A stretch of DNA of 64,000 nt, taken from assembly GCF_016741935.1 (NCBI RefSeq), contig NZ_JAERRG010000006.1:1-64000 (forward strand). The letters are read 5' to 3'. The number at the start of each line of letters is the position of its first letter. The stretch's first letter is position 1. A program made the translations under genes and the position numbers. The DNA comes from Streptomyces endocoffeicus. GTDB taxonomy: Bacteria > Actinomycetota > Actinomycetes > Streptomycetales > Streptomycetaceae. Positions 57,328 through 64,000 of the stretch are shown in pieces. The notes under the pieces were generated by a model. That model had not been told where the DNA came from. It saw only the letters and a program-made list of their open reading frames with translations, and did no database searches.

Positions 57328-59606
57328 CCGCGACGAACGAGGCCGGACCGCCCCGGCCCGCACCCGCCGGAAGCAGCGGGGCACGCCGCCCCCAGCCGGC
57401 CCGCGGCCGGCGGCGCGCCCCGCGTGGCGGAGCCGGGCCGAGGAAGCCCCGGCGCCGTACCGTACGCACCCCCACCGTGCTCCAGATGGAGGCCCTGGAG
57501 TGCGGTGCGGCGTCGCTCGCCATGGTGCTCGGACACTACGGGCGCCATGTGCCGCTGGAGGAGCTGCGGATCGCCTGCGGTGTCTCCCGGGACGGCTCGC
57601 GCGCCAGCAATCTGCTCAAGGCGGCCCGGAGCTACGGTCTGCGCGCCAAGGGCATGCAGATGGAGCTCGAGGCCCTCGTGGAGGTCCAGGCCCCGGCCAT
57701 CCTGTTCTGGGAGTTCAACCACTACGTCGTCTACGACGGCATGGGGCGGCGGTTCGGCAAGCGCGGCGTCCACATCAACGACCCCGACAAGGGGCGCCGC
57801 TTCGTCCCCATCGAGGAGTTCGACACCAGCTTCACCGGTGTGGTCCTGGTCTTCGAACCCGAGGAGTCCTTCCGCCGCGGCGGGCGCCGCCCCGGGGTGC
57901 TGGGCGCCCTGCCGTCGCGCATGCGCGGCACCACCGGCACCTTGCTGGCCTCGCTGCTGGCCAGTCTGCTGCTGGTGGCGGTGGGGGCCGCGGTCCCGGC
58001 GCTCAGCCGCACCTTCATCGACACCTTCCTGATCGCCGGCCAGGACTCGACGCTTCAGCCGCTGTTCGCGTCCATGGCCGTGGCGGTGGTCCTCACCGCC
58101 CTGCTGACCGGTGTCCAGCAGGCGAACCTGCTGCGCGGGCGCATCATCTCCTCGACCCTCAGCAGCGCGCGGTTCCTGCGCCATCTGCTGCGGCTGCCCG
58201 TCACCTTCTTCGCCCAGCGCAGCCCGGCCGACCTGGTCCAGCGGCTGCGCTCCAACGACACCGTCGCCGAGACGCTCGCCCGCGATCTGGCCGCCGCGGC
58301 CGTCGACGGGGTCGTCGTGGTGCTCTACGCCGTGCTGCTGTGGACCTACGACCCCCAACTCACCGGCGTCGGCGTCGGGTTGGCGCTGCTCAACGTGGTG
58401 GCGATCCGGGTGGTGGTGCGGCTGCGGGCCACCAGGACCCAGAAGCTGCGGGCCGACACCGCGCGGCTGACCACCACCTCGTACACCGGTCTCCAGCTCA
58501 TCGAGACGGTGAAGGCCACCGGTGGCGAGGCCGGCTACTTCCGCCGCTGGGCCGGTCAGCACGCCATCACCCTGGAGGAGCAGCAGCGCCTCGGCGTGCC
58601 GAGCTCCGTACTGGCCGTGGTCGCCCCCACCCTCGCCACGCTCAACAGCGCTCTCATCCTCTGGATCGGCGGGCTGCGGGCCGTCGAGGGTCATATCTCC
58701 ATCGGTCTGCTGGTGGCCTTCCAGGCGCTGGTGACCCGCTTCACCGCGCCCATCACCCGGCTCAACGGAGTGGCCGGGCGCATCCAGGACTTCTCCGCCG
58801 ACGTGGCCCGGCTCAAGGACGTGGAGAACTTCCCGGTGGACTCCCTCTACACCCGCGACGAGCCGAGCGAGGACACCCGCCGGCTGACCGGGCAGGTGAC
58901 CCTGGAGAACATCACCTTCGGCTACAACCCGCTGGACGAGCCGCTGCTGCGCGACTTCTCGCTGTTCGTCGGGCCCGGCCGGCAGGTGGCGCTGGTCGGC
59001 GCCTCCGGCAGCGGCAAGTCCACCGTCTCCCGGCTCGTCTCCGGCCTCTACACCCCCTGGGAGGGGGTCATCCGCATCGACGGACAGCGCCTGGAGGACA
59101 TCCCCCGCGGCGCCCTGGCCGCCTCCGTCTCCTTCGTGGACCAGGAGATCTTCCTCTTCGAGGGGACGGTGCGGGACAACGTGGCGCTGTGGGACCCGTC
59201 GATCCCGGACGAGGCGGTGGTGGAGGCCCTGCGGGACGCCGCGCTCTACGACGATGTGATCGCACGGCGCCCGGAGGGGATCCACTGCCGGGTGGAGCAG
59301 GACGGCCGCAACTTCTCCGGCGGCCAGCGGCAGCGGCTGGAGATCGCCCGCGCCCTGGTGCGCCGCCCCAGCGTGCTGGTGCTCGACGAGGTCACCAGCG
59401 CCCTGGACGCGCGGACCGAGCAGCTCGTCATGGACAACCTGCGCCGCCGCGGCTGTGCGTGTGTGGTGATCGCCCACCGGCTCAGCACCGTGCGGGACAG
59501 CGACGAGATCCTCGTCCTGAACCGCGGCACGGTCGTCGAACGCGGCCGGCACGAGGACCTCGCCGCCGCCGGAGGCCCGTACGCCGAGCTGATGAAGGAG
59601 CACTGA
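57324..59606 (+). CDS. C39-peptidase ABC exporter (NHLM bacteriocin type)
   Basis: 760 residues. The GTG overlaps the previous stop; a TTG at 57312 is possible. The N-terminal C39 peptidase has Cys60 (QMEALECGAAS), His133 (NHYVVYDG) and Asp153 (NDPDKGRR). It cuts after Gly-Gly, matching the precursor two genes upstream. A six-helix ABC membrane domain follows. The ATPase domain (~550-750) has GASGSGKST, FSGGQRQRLE and VLVLDEVTSALD. The N-terminal ~40 residues are a disordered Pro/Arg-rich extension. It processes and exports the precursor peptide. Confidence 0.93.
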   Translation: MTATNEAGPPRPAPAGSSGARRPQPARGRRRAPRGGAGPRKPRRRTVRTPTVLQMEALECGAASLAMVLGHYGRHVPLEELRIACGVSRDGSRASNLLKAARSYGLRAKGMQMELEALVEVQAPAILFWEFNHYVVYDGMGRRFGKRGVHINDPDKGRRFVPIEEFDTSFTGVVLVFEPEESFRRGGRRPGVLGALPSRMRGTTGTLLASLLASLLLVAVGAAVPALSRTFIDTFLIAGQDSTLQPLFASMAVAVVLTALLTGVQQANLLRGRIISSTLSSARFLRHLLRLPVTFFAQRSPADLVQRLRSNDTVAETLARDLAAAAVDGVVVVLYAVLLWTYDPQLTGVGVGLALLNVVAIRVVVRLRATRTQKLRADTARLTTTSYTGLQLIETVKATGGEAGYFRRWAGQHAITLEEQQRLGVPSSVLAVVAPTLATLNSALILWIGGLRAVEGHISIGLLVAFQALVTRFTAPITRLNGVAGRIQDFSADVARLKDVENFPVDSLYTRDEPSEDTRRLTGQVTLENITFGYNPLDEPLLRDFSLFVGPGRQVALVGASGSGKSTVSRLVSGLYTPWEGVIRIDGQRLEDIPRGALAASVSFVDQEIFLFEGTVRDNVALWDPSIPDEAVVEALRDAALYDDVIARRPEGIHCRVEQDGRNFSGGQRQRLEIARALVRRPSVLVLDEVTSALDARTEQLVMDNLRRRGCACVVIAHRLSTVRDSDEILVLNRGTVVERGRHEDLAAAGGPYAELMKEH

Positions 59607-59607
59607 C

Positions 59608-62478
59608 ATGGCGTCCGTTCACCCGGCCGCGGCGGTGGCCGCGGACGGCGGCGACGCGGTGGTCCAGGCGCTGGGCGCGCTCGGCACGCCCGTCGACTGC
59701 GCCGGGCTGCGCAGCCTCCCGCTGGAGGGCCCGCAGGTGCTCTGGCTCGTCGTCGGCGGCGCCCTGGACCTGTTCGCGGTCGACGCCGCCGAGGAGGGGC
59801 AGTGGCACTTCCTCGGCCGCCTGGAGACGGGCGCGGCGCTCCCCGGCCCGGTCGAGGGGCCGCGCCACACCCTGCTGGGCAGGCCCTCGCAGGACTGCCT
59901 GGTGCGCCGCATCCCGCTGCGCGAGCTGTACCGCCCGGAGGCCTACGACACGTACGGCGCGGGCCAGTCCGGCGATCCGTACGCCACGTACGGCGGCGGA
60001 TTCCAGGACACCCCGCCCACCCCGCTGGAGCACGCCGTGGCGCTCGGGGTGAGCCGCAGCCTCGGCGTCCTCTTCCAGGCCCCGCTGGACGGCGGGGCCG
60101 CGCCCGACGCGGAGGCGGCCGACGAGGACCTGCTCTGGCTTCCGGTGCCGCCCGGCAGTGTGCGCTACGGCGCGGAGTACAGCGCCCAGGCCGCCGGTGA
60201 CCTGCTGATCGACGGCGCGTTGTGGCAGCGGATGGTCAACCAGCAGTACCGCCTCGGCACCGCCGTGGACCGCTGGATCGAGACCATGGAGCGGGCCCAC
60301 GCCGACCGCACGGCGGCCGGTATCCGGGCCGGTGAGGCCGTGCGCACCCGCGCCGACCAGGCGCTGATCGCCTCCATCGGAGGGCCCCGGCGGGACCGGC
60401 GGCCGTCGGAGGAGAGCACCGACGACGCCGTGCACGCGGTGTGCCGCGCCGTGGCGGAGGCCGCCGGGATCACCCTGCCCGACCCGCCGAGGGGCCGCGC
60501 CACCGACGACCGTACGGACCCGGTGGAGCGCATCGCCGCCCACGCCCGGATCCGCACCCGCGCCGTCCGTCTTGAGGGCCAGTGGTGGCGGGACGATGCC
60601 GGACCGCTGGTGGGCTACCGCGCCAAGTCCGGGGCCCCGGTGGCGCTGCTGTGGCGGCGCGGCCGGTACGAGGCGGTCAACCCCGCCTCCGGTCTGCGGA
60701 TCCGGGTGAGCGGCGGCAACGCGGCGGAGTTCGAGCCGCGGGGTGTGATGTTCTACCGTCCGCTGCCCGACCGGCCGATGACGATGTGGCGGCTGATGCG
60801 CTTCAGCGTGCGCGGCGCCGCCGGGGACGTCCGCAACCTCCTGATCAGCGGGCTGGTGACGGTGGCGCTCGGCGCGCTGGTGCCGCTCGCCACCGGCCAG
60901 GTGCTGGGCGGCTTCGTGCCCCGCGCCGAGAAGAGCCCCATCGTCCAGATCTCCCTGGCCCTGATCGTCGCCGGCGTCGTGGCGGCCGCCTTCATGCTGC
61001 TGCAGAACCTGACCCTGCTGCGTCTTGAGGGGCGGCTGGAGTCCACCCTCCAGCCCGCGGTGTGGGACCGGCTGCTGCGGCTGCCCACCACCTTCTTCGC
61101 CCAGCGCTCCACCGGAGAGCTGGCCAGTGCGGCACTCGGCATCAGCACCATGCGCCGGGTGATGTCCGGGATCGCCCCGACGGTCCTCCAGGCCGGGACC
61201 ATGGGCGTGATGAACCTCGCCCTGCTGCTGTACTACAGCGCCTCCCTGGCGCTCGCGGTGATCGCCGTACTGCTGGTGGTCTCCGGGGTCTTCCTCGGCA
61301 TGGGGCTGTGGCAGGTGCGCTGGCAGCGACGGCTGGTGGAGAACGAGAACAAGCTCAACAACCAGGCGTTCCAGACCCTGCGCGGTCTGCCCAAGCTGCG
61401 GGTCGCCGCGGCCGAGAACTTCGCCTACGCGGCCTGGGCCCGCGGCTTCGCCCACTCCCGTGATCTGCACCAGCGCACCGGGCGCATCAAGAACCTCACC
61501 CAGGTGCTGGACTCCGTCTACCTCCCGCTGGTGTCCCTCGGCGTGTTCATGCTGCTGGCCGGTCCGGCGCGGGGGAGCATGTCGGCGGGCGCCTTCCTGA
61601 CCTTCAACACCTCCGTGACCATGCTGCTCACCTCCCTCACGCAGCTCACCAACTCCCTGGTCTCGGTGGTCGCGGTCCTGCCCATGTTCGAGCAGGTCAA
61701 GCCGATCCTGGACGAGCCGCCCGAGGTGCGCGGCGGCAGCGCCCAGCCGGGGCGGCTCTCCGGTGACCTCCGGGCCAGAAGCCTCACCTTCCGGTACGGC
61801 GACGACGGGCCGCTGGTGCTCGACGATGTCTCGCTGGAGATCCGGCCCGGCGAGTTCGTGGCCGTCGTCGGCCCGAGCGGTTGCGGCAAGTCGACCCTGC
61901 TGCGGTTGCTCATCGGCTTCGAACGGCCGGTGTCCGGCAGTGTGCTCTACGACGGCCAGGACCTCGCCGCCCTCGACCAGGCGGCCGTGCGCCGCCAGTG
62001 CGGGGTGGTCCTCCAGAACGCCCAGCCCCTGGGCGGTACGATCCTCGACTGCGTCCGCGGCGCCGAGCCGTACACCCCCGAGGAGGCCATGGAGGCCGCC
62101 GAACTGGCGGGTCTGGCCGAGGACATCCGGCAGATGCCCATGGGGCTCCAGACCATGATCTCCGGCAGCGGCGCCATCTCCGGCGGCCAGCGGCAGCGGC
62201 TGATGATCGCCCAGGCGCTCATCCGCCGTCCTCGCATCCTCTTCTTCGACGAGGCCACCAGCGCCCTGGACAACGAGACCCAGCGCATCGTCATCGACAG
62301 CACCCGCCGGCTCAACGCCAGCCGACTGGTGATCGCACACCGGCTGTCGACCGTCATGGACGCCGACCGCGTACTGGTCATGGAGGACGGCCGGATCGTG
62401 GAGCAGGGCGCCCCGGCCGAGCTGATGGCCATCCCGGGCGGCAAGCTGCACGAACTGGTGCGGCGCCAGACGCTCTAG
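59608..62478 (+). CDS. Second ABC exporter of NHLM type, cyclic-nucleotide-binding-like N-terminus
   Basis: 956 residues. The ATG lies one base after the previous stop. A ~350-residue N-terminal region resembles cyclic-nucleotide-binding/cupin folds (LWLVVGGALDLFAVDA, HFLGRLETGAALPG) and is typical of the peptidase-free NHLM ABC partner. Membrane helices follow (LLISGLVTVALGALVPLATG, ISLALIVAGVVAAAFMLLQN). The ATPase (~730-940) has GPSGCGKST, ISGGQRQRLM and LFFDEATSALD. It likely pairs with the C39 exporter as a heterodimer. It ends the operon. Confidence 0.9.
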   Translation: MASVHPAAAVAADGGDAVVQALGALGTPVDCAGLRSLPLEGPQVLWLVVGGALDLFAVDAAEEGQWHFLGRLETGAALPGPVEGPRHTLLGRPSQDCLVRRIPLRELYRPEAYDTYGAGQSGDPYATYGGGFQDTPPTPLEHAVALGVSRSLGVLFQAPLDGGAAPDAEAADEDLLWLPVPPGSVRYGAEYSAQAAGDLLIDGALWQRMVNQQYRLGTAVDRWIETMERAHADRTAAGIRAGEAVRTRADQALIASIGGPRRDRRPSEESTDDAVHAVCRAVAEAAGITLPDPPRGRATDDRTDPVERIAAHARIRTRAVRLEGQWWRDDAGPLVGYRAKSGAPVALLWRRGRYEAVNPASGLRIRVSGGNAAEFEPRGVMFYRPLPDRPMTMWRLMRFSVRGAAGDVRNLLISGLVTVALGALVPLATGQVLGGFVPRAEKSPIVQISLALIVAGVVAAAFMLLQNLTLLRLEGRLESTLQPAVWDRLLRLPTTFFAQRSTGELASAALGISTMRRVMSGIAPTVLQAGTMGVMNLALLLYYSASLALAVIAVLLVVSGVFLGMGLWQVRWQRRLVENENKLNNQAFQTLRGLPKLRVAAAENFAYAAWARGFAHSRDLHQRTGRIKNLTQVLDSVYLPLVSLGVFMLLAGPARGSMSAGAFLTFNTSVTMLLTSLTQLTNSLVSVVAVLPMFEQVKPILDEPPEVRGGSAQPGRLSGDLRARSLTFRYGDDGPLVLDDVSLEIRPGEFVAVVGPSGCGKSTLLRLLIGFERPVSGSVLYDGQDLAALDQAAVRRQCGVVLQNAQPLGGTILDCVRGAEPYTPEEAMEAAELAGLAEDIRQMPMGLQTMISGSGAISGGQRQRLMIAQALIRRPRILFFDEATSALDNETQRIVIDSTRRLNASRLVIAHRLSTVMDADRVLVMEDGRIVEQGAPAELMAIPGGKLHELVRRQTL

Positions 62479-62526
62479 CGCGGCGCCGCTCGGCGAGTTC
62501 CATGGGGCGTCGGGGTGGTCGCGGTG

Positions 62527-64000
62527 CTACGGGGCGGCCGGGGTGGTGGACTCCTCGGCCTCCTCGGCCTTCTGCGGCTGGGCCACCGGGCCCGGCCTGC
62601 CTCGCAGCGGGACCTCCTGGACACACAGGGCGGCGATGAAGGCCACGGTGCACACGACGGCCGCGGTCAGGAAGATCCGCTGGGTGCCGGTGGCCACCGC
62701 GTGGAGATAGCCGTCCCTGACGGACTCCGGCAGCCGGGCCAGCGCCGCCGGATCGGGCCGGACCTCGCCCGTCTCCGCCCCGGCGGGCGCGTGGCCCCGT
62801 ACGGCACCGGTGAACAGCGAACCGAAGACCGCCACGCCCAGGGAGCCGCCGATGGTGCGGAAGAGGGTGACCGACGCCGAGGCGGCCCCCATGTCGCGCA
62901 GTTCCACGCTGTTCTGCGCGATGGTGGTGACCATCAGCATCTGGCAGCCCATGCCCGTGCCCACCAGGGCCATGAACCACCCGGTGGCCGCGCGGGAGGT
63001 CGTGGTGTCCATGGTGGCCAGCAGGAACAGTCCGACGGCCATGCAGACCGTGCCCACGATGGGGAAGATCTTGTATCGGCCGGTGGCGGACATGACCTTG
63101 CCGCCGACCTGGGACATGACCACCACGGGGATCATCAGGGGGAGCAGCAGCAGACCGGAGCGGGAGGCGGAGACGCCCTGGACGGTCTGCTGGTACAGCG
63201 GCAGATACAGCGAGCAGCCGAACATCACCACCCCGCCCACCAGGATCAGCGCGGACGCCAGGGGGAAGTTGCGGTGTCCGGTGAAGATGCGCAGCGGCAT
63301 GAGCGGTTCGGCCGCGCGCCGCTGCCGGGCCACGAAGGCGGCCACGCCCACCGCGGCCAGAGTGAACAGACCCAGGATCTGCCATGAGGTCCACGCGTAG
63401 GTGGAGCCGGCCCAGGTGGCGGCCAGGGTGAGGGCGCACACGGTCGTCGTCATCACGGTGATGCCCGGCCAGTCGATACGGGCCTTGGTGCGGGTGGCGG
63501 GCAGCCGCAGCGTCAGCTGACACCAGACCAGGGTGAGGACGCCGAGCGGCAGATTGATGAAGAAGGCCCAGCGCCAGCCGAGGTGGCCGGTGACGAAGCC
63601 GCCGAGCAGCGGGCCGCCGATGGTTCCGATGGCCATGATGGAGGCGGTCATGCCCTGGTAGCGGCCCCGCTCCCGGGGCGGCGCCAGCGAGGCGATCAGG
63701 GCGAAGGCACCGGCGCCGATACCGCCCGCGCCCAGACCCTGCAGCGCCCGGAAGACGATCAGCTGGGTCATCGTGTGGGCCGCGCCGGACAGCGCCGAGC
63801 CGAGCACGAAGACGACGACGGCGATCAGATACATGTGCTTGCGGCCGTACAGATCGCCGAACTTGCCCCAGACGGGGGTGGAGGCGGCGGTGGCCAGGGT
63901 GTAGGCGGTCACTACCCAGGAGATGTGCTCCAGGCCGCCGAGATCGCCGACGATCGTCGGCATCGCGGTGCCGACGATCGTGGAGTCGAGCATCGACAGC
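62527..64000 (-). CDS. DHA2/EmrB-type multidrug MFS transporter (N-terminus cut by window edge)
   Basis: About 490 residues are visible. The frame runs off the right edge; an ATG at 63993 (MLDSTIVGTAMPTIVGDLG) is the first in view, but family members usually begin 10-40 residues earlier and the frame stays open to base 64000. There are fourteen predicted helices, with GDLYGRK (loop 2-3 motif), RALQGLGAGGIGAGA and TIGGPLLGGFVTGHLGWRWA typical of DHA2. It is probably proton-driven drug efflux. It converges with the bacteriocin exporter operon (48-base gap), so any functional link is positional only. Confidence 0.92.
   Translation of the reverse strand, partial: LSMLDSTIVGTAMPTIVGDLGGLEHISWVVTAYTLATAASTPVWGKFGDLYGRKHMYLIAVVVFVLGSALSGAAHTMTQLIVFRALQGLGAGGIGAGAFALIASLAPPRERGRYQGMTASIMAIGTIGGPLLGGFVTGHLGWRWAFFINLPLGVLTLVWCQLTLRLPATRTKARIDWPGITVMTTTVCALTLAATWAGSTYAWTSWQILGLFTLAAVGVAAFVARQRRAAEPLMPLRIFTGHRNFPLASALILVGGVVMFGCSLYLPLYQQTVQGVSASRSGLLLLPLMIPVVVMSQVGGKVMSATGRYKIFPIVGTVCMAVGLFLLATMDTTTSRAATGWFMALVGTGMGCQMLMVTTIAQNSVELRDMGAASASVTLFRTIGGSLGVAVFGSLFTGAVRGHAPAGAETGEVRPDPAALARLPESVRDGYLHAVATGTQRIFLTAAVVCTVAFIAALCVQEVPLRGRPGPVAQPQKAEEAEESTTPAAP

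Overview
The window looks like part of a Streptomyces (or close actinomycete) chromosome. It is uniformly very GC-rich with G/C-ending codons, many GTG/TTG starts, GTGA/ATGA gene overlaps, and typical Streptomyces families. It is dominated by specialised-metabolism genes. I see no rRNA, tRNA, CRISPR array or insertion sequence.

Region A (1-19765): the 3' end of a modular type I polyketide synthase ending in a thioesterase. Visible are a partial DH-KR-ACP, a malonyl-type KS-AT-DH-KR-ACP module and a methylmalonyl-type KS-AT-DH-KR-ACP-TE module. They predict a macrolide-like product whose carboxyl end is a 2-methyl dienoate/trienoate, if the last DH works. An O-methyltransferase, an aldo/keto reductase and an alpha/beta hydrolase follow on the same strand. 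A small secreted Cys-rich protein faces them. An ABC-F ATPase sits behind a leader that resembles an antibiotic-responsive attenuator and is a candidate self-resistance gene.

Region B (20193-35713): a tight, translationally coupled six-gene operon encoding an iterative PKS of the PUFA-synthase/heterocyst-glycolipid (hglE) type. Subunit 1 is NPD-NPD-KS-AT-ACP-KR and subunit 2 is KS-AT-DH with a PPTase-like tail. They are followed by a free ACP, an alpha/beta hydrolase with a Cys nucleophile, a GT1 glycosyltransferase and a membrane-tipped, zinc-ribbon SAM methyltransferase. I infer a methylated glycolipid or glycosylated polyketide. This is the best candidate for an undescribed system.

Region C (35736-43781, minus strand): siphovirus-type tail genes (tail terminator, tube, chaperone pair with a likely -1 frameshift, short tape measure, distal tail, hub) plus a small HTH protein and a Cys-rich protein. 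There are no capsid, portal, terminase, integrase or lysis genes here, so it is either a decayed prophage or a headless tail locus.

Region D (43943-55731): accessory and housekeeping genes: an SDR, a Tat-exported GH3 beta-glucosidase, a secreted amidase-domain protein, a P450 divergent from a TetR regulator with an inverted repeat between them, a lipoprotein, a PucR-type regulator, an EamA transporter and a glutathionyl-hydroquinone-reductase-like protein.

Region E (56195-64000): a double-glycine-leader peptide with a Cys-free Gly/Val/Thr repeat core. It is followed by the three-part NHLM/NHLP-type export machine (HlyD-like adaptor, C39-peptidase ABC exporter, second ABC exporter) and, on the other strand, a DHA2 efflux pump cut by the window edge. 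No RiPP-modifying enzyme is present.
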